Shown here: piece by piece, positions 1 through 9,502 of the stretch
Layout: the number at the start of each line of letters is the position of its first letter
How positions within the stretch are numbered: the stretch's first letter is position 1
DNA from: Calditrichota bacterium
GTDB lineage: Bacteria > Calditrichota > Calditrichia > RBG-13-44-9 > J075
Direction of reading: 5' to 3'
NCBI GenBank assembly: GCA_024275555.1
Contig: JAJRYW010000328.1
Coordinates: 1 to 21,948, forward strand
DNA: 21,948 bases
Program-made: the position numbers and the translations under genes
The notes under the pieces: model-generated
Databases searched by the model: none
Told to the model about the DNA's origin: nothing
What the model saw: the letters and a program-made list of their open reading frames with translations, nothing else

Positions 1-59
1 CCATCACCAAAGAAATTCTGGAGATTGTCGGCGGAGCGGAAGCACTGAAAAATAATTAG
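1..59 (+). CDS. atpG: ATP synthase F1 gamma subunit, C-terminal end (partial)
   Basis: Only the last 18 codons and a TAG stop (57-59) are in the window, read in the frame starting at base 3. The encoded tail, ITKEILEIVGGAEALKNN, matches the highly conserved C-terminal helix of F1 gamma, the part of the central rotor stalk that sits inside the alpha3beta3 head. The gene lies 60 bp upstream of atpD in the usual gamma-beta-epsilon order, which supports the call. The piece is short, but this tail is distinctive for the family. Confidence 0.85.
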   Translation, partial: ITKEILEIVGGAEALKNN

Positions 60-119
60 CCAGAGAAACAAAGCGGTTCCCGTTCTTGAGCAAACACAAA
101 ACTTAAGGAACACCGAACT

Positions 120-1514
120 ATGAATAAAGGAGTGATCAGACAAGTCATTGGGCCGGTTGTCGACGTGCAATTTCAGGAAGGCAAACTTCCCGCAATTTAT
201 ACCGCCCTCAATTACACCTGGGAAGACGGCGCTGTGCTGGTGTTGGAAGTTCAACAACACCTGGGCGAAAATATGGTTCGTACCGTAGCCATGGATAGCA
301 CCGACGGCCTGGTGCGTGGAATGGAAGTGAACGACACCGGCCAGCCGATTGCCGTACCGGTAGGAAAAGGCGCGTTGGGACGTTTGATCAACGTCATCGG
401 CGATCCGATTGACGAGCTTGGCCCGATTGAAACCGATGAAAAGTGGCCTATCCATCGCTCGGCCCCCAGGTTTGAAGACCTGAGCACCGAGACCGAGATT
501 CTGGAAACCGGCATCAAGGTGATCGACTTGCTGGAGCCCTACTCCAAGGGCGGCAAAACCGGTCTGTTCGGCGGCGCCGGGGTCGGCAAAACCGTTTTGA
601 TTATGGAGCTGATCCGTAACATTGCCACCGAGCACGGCGGCTACTCTGTGTTTGCCGGGGTGGGAGAACGCACCCGGGAAGGGAACGACTTGTGGGTGGA
701 GATGAAGGAAAGCGGCGTACTGGATAAAACCGCCCTGGTCTTTGGCCAGATGAACGAACCTCCCGGCGCCCGTCAGCGGGTGGGCTTAACCGGGCTAACC
801 ATCGCGGAATATTTCCGGGATGTGGGCGGGCAGGATGTACTGCTCTTTATCGACAACATCTTCCGTTTTACCCAGGCCGGCTCGGAAGTGTCGGCCCTGT
901 TAGGGCGGATGCCCTCCGCGGTGGGATACCAGCCGACCCTGGCCACCGAGATGGGAGAACTGCAAGAACGAATTACCTCCACCAAGAAAGGCTCCATTAC
1001 TTCGGTGCAGGCCATCTACGTGCCGGCGGACGACTTGACCGACCCGGCCCCGGCTACCGCCTTTGCCCACCTGGATGCCACCACGGTGCTCTCCCGGCAA
1101 ATTGCCGAGCTGGGTATTTATCCGGCAGTGGACCCGCTGGATTCCACCTCGCGGATATTGGACCCGATTATTATCGGGCAAGAACACTATTCGGTCGCCA
1201 AAGCGGTGCAGGAAATTTTGCAGAAGTACAAAGACTTGCAGGATATCATCGCCATCCTGGGGATGGATGAATTGTCCGATGAAGATAAAATTGTTGTACA
1301 GCGGGCCAGAAAGATTCAGCGTTTCCTTTCCCAGCCCTTCTTTGTGGCGGAAGCTTTTACCGGAAGCCCGGGCCGTTACGTATCCTTGCAGGAATCGATC
1401 CGCGGCTTTAAAGGAATTATCGACGGCGACTATGACGACCTGCCCGAACAGGCCTTCTACATGGTCGGAACCATCGATGAGGTGATAGAAAAAGCCAAGA
1501 AAATGCAAGAGTAA
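120..1514 (+). CDS. atpD: ATP synthase F1 subunit beta
   Basis: Catalytic subunit of the F1 head; it makes ATP from ADP and phosphate, driven by rotation of gamma. The 464-aa length is normal for bacterial F-type beta. The order is an N-terminal beta-barrel (about 1-75), the nucleotide-binding domain with Walker A GGAGVGKT at 151-158 and the GERTREG segment after it, and a C-terminal helical domain with DELSDED at 383-389, a variant of the usual DELSEED torque loop. The ATG at 120 follows an AAGGA ribosome site at 105-109. Identity is secure. The adjacent atpG tail and atpC place it in an atp operon, and nothing suggests a V/A-type or N-ATPase. Confidence 0.98.
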   Translation: MNKGVIRQVIGPVVDVQFQEGKLPAIYTALNYTWEDGAVLVLEVQQHLGENMVRTVAMDSTDGLVRGMEVNDTGQPIAVPVGKGALGRLINVIGDPIDELGPIETDEKWPIHRSAPRFEDLSTETEILETGIKVIDLLEPYSKGGKTGLFGGAGVGKTVLIMELIRNIATEHGGYSVFAGVGERTREGNDLWVEMKESGVLDKTALVFGQMNEPPGARQRVGLTGLTIAEYFRDVGGQDVLLFIDNIFRFTQAGSEVSALLGRMPSAVGYQPTLATEMGELQERITSTKKGSITSVQAIYVPADDLTDPAPATAFAHLDATTVLSRQIAELGIYPAVDPLDSTSRILDPIIIGQEHYSVAKAVQEILQKYKDLQDIIAILGMDELSDEDKIVVQRARKIQRFLSQPFFVAEAFTGSPGRYVSLQESIRGFKGIIDGDYDDLPEQAFYMVGTIDEVIEKAKKMQE

Positions 1515-1603
1515 GCAAGCGGCGCACCGTTGCCTCATAAGCGAAAAATTAAACGAAAATAACTAAAGTTCACCACCGGACAAACGATTATAGCTTTATT
1601 ATT

Positions 1604-2023
1604 ATGGCGGAAAAATACTTAGACATCGAACTGGCAACTCCCAACAGTAAAAAGGGCATCGAGCATGCCAAAAGCTGCTCTGCCCCGGGGGTATTAGGTA
1701 AGTTTCAAATCCTGCCAGATCATACGGCATTCATGAGTGAATTGTCGATCGGTGAAGTAAAGGTGGAAACACCGGACAGCACCCATTTCTTTGCGGTGAG
1801 CGGTGGTTTCCTGGAAGTAGTAGATAACCGGGTGTTATTGTTGTTGGATACTGCTGAGGCTGCCGAAGAGATCGATGTGGAACGTGCCAGAAACGCCAGG
1901 GATAGAGCTGTTAATCGTTTAGACAGTCAACAAGAAAACGTTGATAGAGCACGAGCCGAAGCCGCCCTTGCACGGGCGCTGAATCGTCTTAAAGTAGCCC
2001 AAAGAGTATCCACGACTGTATAA
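1604..2023 (+). CDS. atpC: ATP synthase F1 subunit epsilon
   Basis: Central-stalk subunit that couples gamma to the c-ring and can inhibit ATP hydrolysis through its C-terminal helices. The 139-aa product has the family's N-terminal beta-sandwich: an ELATPNSKK opening, ILPDHTAFMSEL at about 37-48, and FAVSGGFLEVVDNRV followed by DTAEAAEEID. After this comes a helical hairpin rich in Ala, Arg and Asp (about 90-130). It lies 89 bp after atpD. The ATG at 1604 has no obvious Shine-Dalgarno; its upstream bases are AT-rich. The start is still preferred because it begins exactly at the family N-terminus. It is the last recognisable atp gene before an unrelated TPR gene. Confidence 0.95.
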   Translation: MAEKYLDIELATPNSKKGIEHAKSCSAPGVLGKFQILPDHTAFMSELSIGEVKVETPDSTHFFAVSGGFLEVVDNRVLLLLDTAEAAEEIDVERARNARDRAVNRLDSQQENVDRARAEAALARALNRLKVAQRVSTTV

Positions 2024-2062
2024 AAAGAGCATTTGCCTAAATTACTCTTTTATTCATACAAT
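2023..2062 (+). promoter_or_regulatory. weak hairpin and possible promoter between atpC and the TPR gene
   Basis: AAAAGAG at 2023-2029 can pair with CTCTTTT at 2045-2051 across a 15-nt loop, a weak candidate for ending the atp transcript. The same stretch holds a possible sigma70-like pair, TTGCCT (2033-2038) and TACAAT (2057-2062), with an 18-nt spacer. If used, that promoter would leave a leader of under 10 nt before the ATG at 2077. Neither element is strong, so the TPR operon may instead be read through from atp. Confidence 0.25.
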
Positions 2063-2076
2063 AGTGGAATATTCTC

Positions 2077-4671
2077 ATGAGGCGCATTATACTTTTTACG
2101 GCTCTGCTAACTCTTTTTTGCTCCACTATTCAGGCGACCCCTCAACAGTCTCGTAAAAGTCCTGCAGAACTTCAGCGGCTGATCCAGTATACCACGGAAC
2201 TGGAATTTCAGGCTGTGCTGACCGAATATGTCTACGATCAGTACCTGCAATACGGCGAGGGGAAGATTGCTGAAGAGAAGTATCTCATTAGCCTGATGGA
2301 GTTAGTAAACCGAGAGGTTTCCCGGCGATTAACCAACCCCAAGGAAGCCCGCCACAAATATTTCCAAAGCCTGAACACGATGTTGAAGGAAAGCCAGAAC
2401 CTGGAGAATCGACTCCGGGCTGCCGGCATCCGTGATTTAGACGCCTTCATCGACGACCTCCAGGAGCGTATCAAGTTCACGATTGACCGGGAAGAAATCG
2501 ACTTCCGGAAAAAGAAAGTGTTCGAAGACGCCCTGCAAATGCTCTATATCTCGGAAGAGATGATCCGCATGGATCGCGACGGAGGCGTAGGCGACATCAG
2601 CCGGCAAATCCGGAAAACCAAGGCGGAGATCCTGAGCGCTTTTGGAGAAGTCTCGGGAGACGGGGAGATACTGACCGGTTCTCCTCCCACCATTTACGAC
2701 CTGTTTGTGGAATGGAAACGCAACGACCAGATCACCTACCAGCTTCGCCTGGCCGATGTAATGCTGGCCCGACGCAATTTGTTCAAATCCGCCGGGATTG
2801 ACCAGATTCTGCAAATGTTCAACGATGAACTGAATTTAGCCTACAGTCAATTCAACCTCGGCGATTATGAATTGGCCGAGACCCTGCTGGCCGATCTGTT
2901 GGAGAGTTATCCCAGGTGGGGTGTGCAAAACCTGGATGATGTGGCGTATTATTACGCCGAATGCGCCTTTGCCCAGGGCCAATTGCTGCATGCCCGGGAT
3001 CGCTACCGGAGCTTGATTGACCAGTACCCCGGCACCGGTTTTCTCACCCCGGTCTACAGCCGCCTGACCCAAATCAACTATGCGCTGGAAGATTATCGGC
3101 AAACCATTGAATATGCCAACCTTTACCGGAATGTGGCCCCCAGCGGAAGCGAAGATTATTACGATGTTGCTTTTTTCCAGGCCATGGCTTTTTATCGCCT
3201 CAATGATTACAGCAGCGCCGTAGAAACCTTGTCGAATATTCCCGCGGATAACCCCTACTACCACCTGGCCCAGTATTTTATCGGCAACGCCTATGCGGAC
3301 AGCCAGTTGCTCGATGAAGCGGCCCAGGCTTACGCCGGATTGGTGCAAAGCAAAGCTACGCCGCCCTATCTTCATGCCCGGGCGCTCTACAAATTGGGCA
3401 TATTGGAGTACGAGCGCCGTAATTACGCCCGGGCCGTCGCTTATCTGGAATTGATTCAGCCGGGATTCAATATGTACGACCGGGTCTTAAATGCCCTGGC
3501 CTGGGCCTATTTTGAGCAAGAACGCAGCAAGGAAGCCGGGGAGACCCAAAACTTTGCCATGGCCGCCTATTATGCTCAAAAGCTGCTTGATGAGTTTTAC
3601 GCTTCTCCGTACAAGATGGAGGCCTCCAGTCTGCTGGCCTATATCCATCAATTAGTCGGGGAGCCGGTCGAGGCCATCGGTCTCTATCGCAACGTCTACC
3701 AGACCAAGGTAAAGCGCACCGAAATTGAGAACTATCTCGATGAGCGGCGGCGTCTGGAGAATTTGTATTGGGAAGCCTTGTCGGCCAGAAATAAAGCTTT
3801 GCAGGCCAATAATTCCCAGGCGTATGTGAAAGCCGATGCGTTGATCTCCAGGCTGGACGGCGAGATTGCCCGGTTGGATTTATCGGAAGCAAGCCCGGCC
3901 GGCCTGGCCCTGCAAAATGAAGCGGCATCGGTTATTCGACAAATCCGCGAGCTGAACCGGCTCCGGCTGCTGGCGGAAGAACGGGGAAATAAACTCGCGG
4001 TGAAACGGATTGACAGCTTGCAAACCCGCCTGGGTATTGCCCTGGAGTCCTTCCCCGCCGAGGTGCTGGAAGAAGCCGAATATACCAATCTGTTCGATGA
4101 CTATCCGGTCAGCAAATACATTGCCGAAGAAGAGGATATGCGACAGCAGATGTTTAATAAGCGCGAAGAAATCCGGCTGGATATTCAGGAACTCGACCGC
4201 CTGTTGGTGCGGGTGGATGATCAGATCAGCATGGCCAAGGTGAACCAGAAATTTAGCCTGGTCAACCAACTGGAGCGGAAAAAATTAAGACTTCAGCAAA
4301 TCAGGAAACGATACGATAATCTACTTTCCGCAGTGTACCAGGAAGGGGAGGACAGCCCGACCTATCCCGAGTTCAACAAATGGGCGGATTTAGGCGCATT
4401 CGGGATTATCAATGTCTATTTCGATCAAAAGCAGCAAATGCAGAACCAACTTGTTAAAGTTGCCGATGTTCTTGGTCGAGTTAATAATCAACTTAATCGC
4501 AGAAAACAGGTAATCGAAGATAAAATCAAGAAGATTGAAGCCGAAGTTCGCTTTATGACCATGAAAGCGCGTATGGAGGAGAGAGCCCGTCTGCGCGCCG
4601 AGCGGGACCGCGCCTTCCGTGAAAGCTATTTTGATACCCGAGAGTCTGAGGCTCCCGAACCAGAAAAATAA
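2077..4671 (+). CDS. Secreted TPR and coiled-coil protein, first gene of the TolQRR/AgmX-like unit
   Basis: 864-aa protein with a clear Sec signal peptide (MRRIILFTALLTLFCSTIQA, cleavage near residue 20), so probably periplasmic or attached to the outer membrane. Residues about 23-250 are helical. Tetratricopeptide-like repeats run from about 252 to 540, visible as recurring patterns such as LGDYELAETLLADLLESYP and RNYARAVAYLELIQP. A charged coiled-coil region follows (about 545-750, and again about 787-845), ending in an Arg/Glu-rich tail. TPR repeats are protein-binding scaffolds. The role here is inferred from its place 26 bp upstream of a second TPR gene and before the TolQ/TolR/AgmX-like genes, where it could be the periplasmic partner of the motor. 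A GGA at 2066-2068 is the only ribosome-site match. I do not recognise a named orthologue; a Glt/Agl-type role is analogy only. Confidence 0.85.
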   Translation: MRRIILFTALLTLFCSTIQATPQQSRKSPAELQRLIQYTTELEFQAVLTEYVYDQYLQYGEGKIAEEKYLISLMELVNREVSRRLTNPKEARHKYFQSLNTMLKESQNLENRLRAAGIRDLDAFIDDLQERIKFTIDREEIDFRKKKVFEDALQMLYISEEMIRMDRDGGVGDISRQIRKTKAEILSAFGEVSGDGEILTGSPPTIYDLFVEWKRNDQITYQLRLADVMLARRNLFKSAGIDQILQMFNDELNLAYSQFNLGDYELAETLLADLLESYPRWGVQNLDDVAYYYAECAFAQGQLLHARDRYRSLIDQYPGTGFLTPVYSRLTQINYALEDYRQTIEYANLYRNVAPSGSEDYYDVAFFQAMAFYRLNDYSSAVETLSNIPADNPYYHLAQYFIGNAYADSQLLDEAAQAYAGLVQSKATPPYLHARALYKLGILEYERRNYARAVAYLELIQPGFNMYDRVLNALAWAYFEQERSKEAGETQNFAMAAYYAQKLLDEFYASPYKMEASSLLAYIHQLVGEPVEAIGLYRNVYQTKVKRTEIENYLDERRRLENLYWEALSARNKALQANNSQAYVKADALISRLDGEIARLDLSEASPAGLALQNEAASVIRQIRELNRLRLLAEERGNKLAVKRIDSLQTRLGIALESFPAEVLEEAEYTNLFDDYPVSKYIAEEEDMRQQMFNKREEIRLDIQELDRLLVRVDDQISMAKVNQKFSLVNQLERKKLRLQQIRKRYDNLLSAVYQEGEDSPTYPEFNKWADLGAFGIINVYFDQKQQMQNQLVKVADVLGRVNNQLNRRKQVIEDKIKKIEAEVRFMTMKARMEERARLRAERDRAFRESYFDTRESEAPEPEK

Positions 4672-4697
4672 ACCGGATAAAAAAAGCGAAAGCACCT

Positions 4698-7600
4698 ATG
4701 AGAGCTTTTCCGTTCTACTTACGCTATGTTTTGGGGACGATGCTGTTGGCATCGCTTTGTGTTGTTCTGCCGGCCCGGGCCCAGAAGAATCTGCTAAGTG
4801 ATTCTTCCCTGACTGCTTTTTCGGTGGAAGACCTGGTGAAAATACGCAAGGTCTTATCCGCCGAACGGGAACGACTGATCCGGCGGCAGGAGAAGATTCG
4901 CGACCGGGGAGTGGAAGTTACCGAAGAATTCCTCGATCAAACCCGGGAAGAGAACTCCAACCAGGACAAAATCCTGATCCGGGTAGCCGAATATTATATC
5001 GAGGAAGCAGAGCTCGATTTCGAACGTCGTTTTGAAGAGTATGAACGGCAGTATGACCTCTTTGAACGTCAACTGGAAGCTTTTCAGCGCGGCGAGCTGA
5101 AGGTGGAACCCCGCGAGCCGGAACAGCCCCAGCGCAATTACCAGCAAGCCATATCGATTTATGACTTGATCATCGCCAATTTCCCGGAATCCGACTTAGT
5201 CGATGACGCCTATTACAATAAAGCCTTTTTGCTGAGTGAAATGGAGGAGGAAACCGCGGCGCGGCAAATCTTTCAGAAAATCATCGATGAATATCCGGAA
5301 AGCCAATACGCCCCGGAAGCCTACATGATGATGGCCGAAAGCTTCTTCTTTCCCTCGATCACGGACAACAAGCAAGAAACGATCTTAAAACTGAATAAAG
5401 CCATCCAGCTCTATAAAAATGTGCTCCAGTACAAGGATTCTCCCCGCTATGATGAGGCCCTTTATAAATTGGGCTGGAGCTACTATCGCTTAGCCGGTGA
5501 GAACCCGGATTATTACACCGACGCCATCGTCTACTTTTTAGCGGTTGTGAAGGACATCGAGCGGCTGCAGGGGCTGGACGGGACCGGCCGGTTAGTGCGC
5601 ACCGATGTAAAACCGGAGGCGCTGCAATTTATCGCCGCCTCGTTCATCGATCCTTCCTATAAAAAAAGCGGCGTCCCGGCACTCCGGGGATTTCTGGAAC
5701 GGTTGGATATCCCTTCCTATGGGATAGATATTCTGGAAAACATGGGCGACCGCTACGGCAAAATCACCCAATGGGAAGACGCCATCAACGCCTACTCTAC
5801 CTTGCTTTCCATGTATCCCGATTATCGCTTTGCCCCGCGGGTGCAGAAGAAAATCGCCGACGCCTATATCGCCGATGAAAAGTATGCGCAGGCGTTTGCC
5901 GAACGCGCCAAACTGTTCGAAAACTATAATCCCCGTTCGGAGTGGTACGCCGTTGTAGAACAAAGCAATTTTGACGACCGGATTACCGCCCTGGATGAAG
6001 CCTACCGGATTACGGAAGAAGCGTTCCGCACCAACATTACTTATCTGTATAAAGTAGCCCAGGAAAAAGAAGCGGATAATCTGCCGGTTACCGAAGAATA
6101 CCAAGAGTTTGCCCAGCTATGCCGCCAGTACCTGGATAACTACCCCACCGATCCCAACGCCTACGAAATCAACTGGGCGATGGCCTATGTGCTGGACACC
6201 CGGCTCAGCCGTTTCGGCGAAGCGTTTAGTGAATACATCAAAGTGAGCAATGATTATCTGGAAAGCGGGCACCAGTTTGACGCCGCGGTGAACGCCATCA
6301 ACGCCGCGGATACGCTGGTCAAATTGTCCCGCGCCATGGAAGACCCCACCTTGTTGGGAGGGGACAACCTGGCGGCGCGACAGGCCCGGGATCTCTCCCC
6401 GGAAGAAAAAATGTTAGCAGAAGCGTACGACAACTTTATAAAACTGTTTCCGGAAAGTTCCCAAACGCCGTCTGTGCTGGCCGCGGCCGGGGCGCTTTAC
6501 TACAACCATCGTAAGTACGACCTGGCGAAGAAATATTACAAAACAATGGTGACCAAATTCCCCAAAGCGCAGCAGAAGAGCGTCGGGTTAGTCTCGTTGA
6601 TGAACAGCTATTTCTTCCTGGGCCAGTACCGGGACGCCGAGATTGTGGCCAAGAAAATTGTCGGCAGTGCGGACATTCCGGAAGACCAGTTGAAAATTGC
6701 CCAGAGCCGTATTGGGGAATCGATCTTCAAAAACGGGGAAAAGCTGGAGCAGGAAGGCGACCACCTCTCGGCCGCGCGGGAATATCGCCGCGTGTTTGAA
6801 GAGGCTCGCGAGTATGTGACCTTTGTTGATTTAGCGCTGTTCCGGGGCGCCCGGAATTTCGAGCAGGCCTCCGAATGGCTGAAAGCCATCGAAACGTATG
6901 ACATCCTCATCACCAACTTCCCGGACTCCAAGCAGGTGCTGCCGGCCTTGAATAACATTGCCGCAGACTACAAAGAGATGGAAGATTATCTGAATGTGGC
7001 CAAGACCAACGAACGGATTTTCGAGATTTTCCCGGGAACGCCGGAGGCCGAAAACGCACTCTTTAATGCCAGTTTGTTCTACGCCAAAGCCGAAGCATGG
7101 AACGAGGCGATTGCCGCAAATAATTTGTATATCAAAACCTATCCCAGCAATCCGGAAAGTAAGGATCTGCTCTTTGAAAATGCGAAATACTACCTGAAAA
7201 TTGGCGACCTGGGTAATGCAAACCGGATTTACAAACAATTTGCCCGGGTATATCCCAACGACCCCCTGACGGTGGAAGCCTTCTACAATCGCGGCGTCTA
7301 TTACTTTGAAAACGGCAAGCTGGACTCGGCCAAAATCGAGTTTAATATGTCGATCCAAAAGAGCAATGAGTTTGCCCGGGCCGGTCGCGACCCCAACCTG
7401 TTTTTTGCCGCGGAAGCAAACTTCAAGTTAGGTCAGATCCTTTATGATGAATATAAATCGATTCAATTAAGTTATCCGCAAAGCACCTTGCGGGCCCGCC
7501 TGGACCAAAAGCGCCAGAAGCTGAACGAGGTTCAGAAAGCCTTTACCAGCGTGATTGGCCTGGGATCATTGCGCAGTTTTGAAGCGATGTACCGCATTGC

Positions 7601-9491
7601 CGAAGCCTATGAAGAGTTTGCCAACGCCATTGCCAACCAGAAACTGCCGGAAAATCTTTCTCCGGATGAACGGTTGGTTCAGGAAGACCAGGTGTTTAAA
7701 GCTTCGGTGCCGGCTTATGACCGGGCGGTGGAAGAGTATAAAAACGTATTGATTAATCTGCCTGTGCTGGCGGAAAAGTTGGATATTTCCTTAACCGCCG
7801 AGCCGGCGCCGGAAACCGCCCCGGCAGAAGGCGATACCAGTGTGGTGGTACAAAAAGAGGTGGAAGCAGACTCCAGCCGCGAAGTGGCCCTGCGCTGGTA
7901 TGGCCGGGCCAAAGAAAAGATTTCCCTTATTCAGTACACGGTTGCCGAGCGCTCTTCGGATTTTATCGAGAATTATTTGCGGGTGGAAAATCCCAACACC
8001 GGCATTCGCGCCCTGGTCTTCCGGGACCAGGTATTACGGCAGTTGGTGGCCCCGCAAGTGAAAACCACCATCGACGCCCACCTGAAGAATATTGCCGTGG
8101 CCAGGGAGTTGGGCCTGGAAAACAAATATGTGCAGGAATCGCGCCGCAAAGTATTGCTTGCCAGAAACATTCTGGCCCAGGAATACCAATCCCTGGTCTG
8201 GGAAACAGCCGATTTGTATAAGCAGTCGATCTCCGTATTGGAGTCGCTGATCGAGCAAGGGGAAAGCGCCAGAAGCCCGGAAGGATATGATTATTACGAC
8301 TACCAGGACAGTTATGTCCTGCAACTGATTTTCTTTATGAACCAGTTCTCCAAGATTGCGCTCAATCAATACAACACCACTTTGCAATTGGCGCAGGAGC
8401 ACAACATCATCAATGACGCCCGTATTACCACCGAACAGAAGATGTTCAACTTTGGGTATGAATCCGGTGATTTACTCTCCTCGCTGGCAAAAATTCCCGA
8501 AGAAAAAAGCAAGGTCTACCTGGATCGGTTTGACGAGACGCAGAACGAAAACTTCCAGTTGGGCAGCACTTTTTTTGATGACCAGAGCTTCGAGTTAACC
8601 GGCTATGCCCAGGAAGTGTTTGAACTGGCCTATGATTTCAGTAAAGAATCCCAGGTGGAAAATATCTGGACCCAAATGATTCTGGCGCGGCTGGTAGAAA
8701 TTGATCCGGCTACCTACCTGGCGGATCTACCCAAAGAAGAGTTTACGGTTTCCAGCGACACCACCTGGAAGGCAACCACCCGTTACAGCGCCGGCTGGAA
8801 TCAGCAGGAATTCAGCGACGAGGGGTGGAGCCGCGCCGTGGAGGTTGCCATACCCCTGGACCAGACTTACCCGGTTTTCGATTCGCTGGGGGTCTCCCCC
8901 AGGGCCATTTGGGCCGCCAGAGTTGTTGCCGGAAATTTCCCGGCGGGCAATAGCGGTAACCCGTTGGAGATGGGCGACCCGGCTTTGCAGGACTCCATTC
9001 CCCCGGATAGCGCTGCGATAGACAGCCTGGCCAACCCGGCAGCCGGTTCGCCGGACCAGGCCGCCGGCAGCCTGGCCGCAGAATTATCGGAACCGGATAC
9101 CCTGACCGCCTACTTCCGGAAGCATTTCCAATTGCCTTCCAAGCCCATTGAAGGATGGATTGTCATTGCCGGCGACCAATCGTATCAGCTTTATATTAAC
9201 GATGTCTATATGGTGGGGATGGACAGCGCCGGTTTTGTGCGCGCCCAGTACCTGCCCTTCTCAACCTTCTCGGAGTTTGTCGCCCAGGGCGAGAACCTTA
9301 TCTCGGTCTCCGTAACCGACATGGATGGGATTCCCCGCCATGGGCTGAGACTCTATCTGCTGGTCAAGTTGCTGCCGAGCGAGTTTACCGATTTGCTTCA
9401 GAACCTGCGCAAGAAGATCGAGCCGGTGGAAGTTGATCCGCTTAAATTGCAGCAAAGCATTATTCTGAATAAAAACCGAATAATTGAATGA
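4698..9491 (+). CDS. Giant secreted TPR-repeat protein with C-terminal beta-sandwich (galactose-binding-like) domain
   Basis: 1597-aa protein with a signal peptide (residues 1-28, ending LPARA before QKN). A coiled coil spans about 48-130. TPR-type repeats begin near 145 (YQQAISIYDLIIANFPES, then ARQIFQKIIDEYPESQYAPE) and recur to about residue 1040. A mainly helical region without clear repeats follows, interrupted near 1040-1060 by an Ala/Pro/Glu-rich linker. From about 1349 to 1565 the character changes to beta: a DTTWKA...GWNQQEFSDEGWSRAVE segment, a Pro/Ala/Asp/Ser-rich insert (about 1413-1468), then YFRKHFQLPS...YQLYIND...GENLISVSV. This pattern is typical of galactose-binding-like accessory domains of glycoside hydrolases. 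No catalytic domain is seen. Its stop overlaps one possible start of the next gene, so the two are probably co-translated. I infer an envelope scaffold whose end may bind a sugar polymer. Confidence 0.85.
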   Translation: MRAFPFYLRYVLGTMLLASLCVVLPARAQKNLLSDSSLTAFSVEDLVKIRKVLSAERERLIRRQEKIRDRGVEVTEEFLDQTREENSNQDKILIRVAEYYIEEAELDFERRFEEYERQYDLFERQLEAFQRGELKVEPREPEQPQRNYQQAISIYDLIIANFPESDLVDDAYYNKAFLLSEMEEETAARQIFQKIIDEYPESQYAPEAYMMMAESFFFPSITDNKQETILKLNKAIQLYKNVLQYKDSPRYDEALYKLGWSYYRLAGENPDYYTDAIVYFLAVVKDIERLQGLDGTGRLVRTDVKPEALQFIAASFIDPSYKKSGVPALRGFLERLDIPSYGIDILENMGDRYGKITQWEDAINAYSTLLSMYPDYRFAPRVQKKIADAYIADEKYAQAFAERAKLFENYNPRSEWYAVVEQSNFDDRITALDEAYRITEEAFRTNITYLYKVAQEKEADNLPVTEEYQEFAQLCRQYLDNYPTDPNAYEINWAMAYVLDTRLSRFGEAFSEYIKVSNDYLESGHQFDAAVNAINAADTLVKLSRAMEDPTLLGGDNLAARQARDLSPEEKMLAEAYDNFIKLFPESSQTPSVLAAAGALYYNHRKYDLAKKYYKTMVTKFPKAQQKSVGLVSLMNSYFFLGQYRDAEIVAKKIVGSADIPEDQLKIAQSRIGESIFKNGEKLEQEGDHLSAAREYRRVFEEAREYVTFVDLALFRGARNFEQASEWLKAIETYDILITNFPDSKQVLPALNNIAADYKEMEDYLNVAKTNERIFEIFPGTPEAENALFNASLFYAKAEAWNEAIAANNLYIKTYPSNPESKDLLFENAKYYLKIGDLGNANRIYKQFARVYPNDPLTVEAFYNRGVYYFENGKLDSAKIEFNMSIQKSNEFARAGRDPNLFFAAEANFKLGQILYDEYKSIQLSYPQSTLRARLDQKRQKLNEVQKAFTSVIGLGSLRSFEAMYRIAEAYEEFANAIANQKLPENLSPDERLVQEDQVFKASVPAYDRAVEEYKNVLINLPVLAEKLDISLTAEPAPETAPAEGDTSVVVQKEVEADSSREVALRWYGRAKEKISLIQYTVAERSSDFIENYLRVENPNTGIRALVFRDQVLRQLVAPQVKTTIDAHLKNIAVARELGLENKYVQESRRKVLLARNILAQEYQSLVWETADLYKQSISVLESLIEQGESARSPEGYDYYDYQDSYVLQLIFFMNQFSKIALNQYNTTLQLAQEHNIINDARITTEQKMFNFGYESGDLLSSLAKIPEEKSKVYLDRFDETQNENFQLGSTFFDDQSFELTGYAQEVFELAYDFSKESQVENIWTQMILARLVEIDPATYLADLPKEEFTVSSDTTWKATTRYSAGWNQQEFSDEGWSRAVEVAIPLDQTYPVFDSLGVSPRAIWAARVVAGNFPAGNSGNPLEMGDPALQDSIPPDSAAIDSLANPAAGSPDQAAGSLAAELSEPDTLTAYFRKHFQLPSKPIEGWIVIAGDQSYQLYINDVYMVGMDSAGFVRAQYLPFSTFSEFVAQGENLISVSVTDMDGIPRHGLRLYLLVKLLPSEFTDLLQNLRKKIEPVEVDPLKLQQSIILNKNRIIE

Positions 9492-9502
9492 AAGGTGAAT
9501 TT

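Noticed and set aside
900..1538. Long open frame on the minus strand opposite atpD; similar ones lie at 11786-12508, 17688-18455 and 20370-21173
   Set aside because: Each lies fully antisense to a well-recognised gene, with low-complexity or unlikely protein composition and no ribosome site. They are shadows of strong codon bias.
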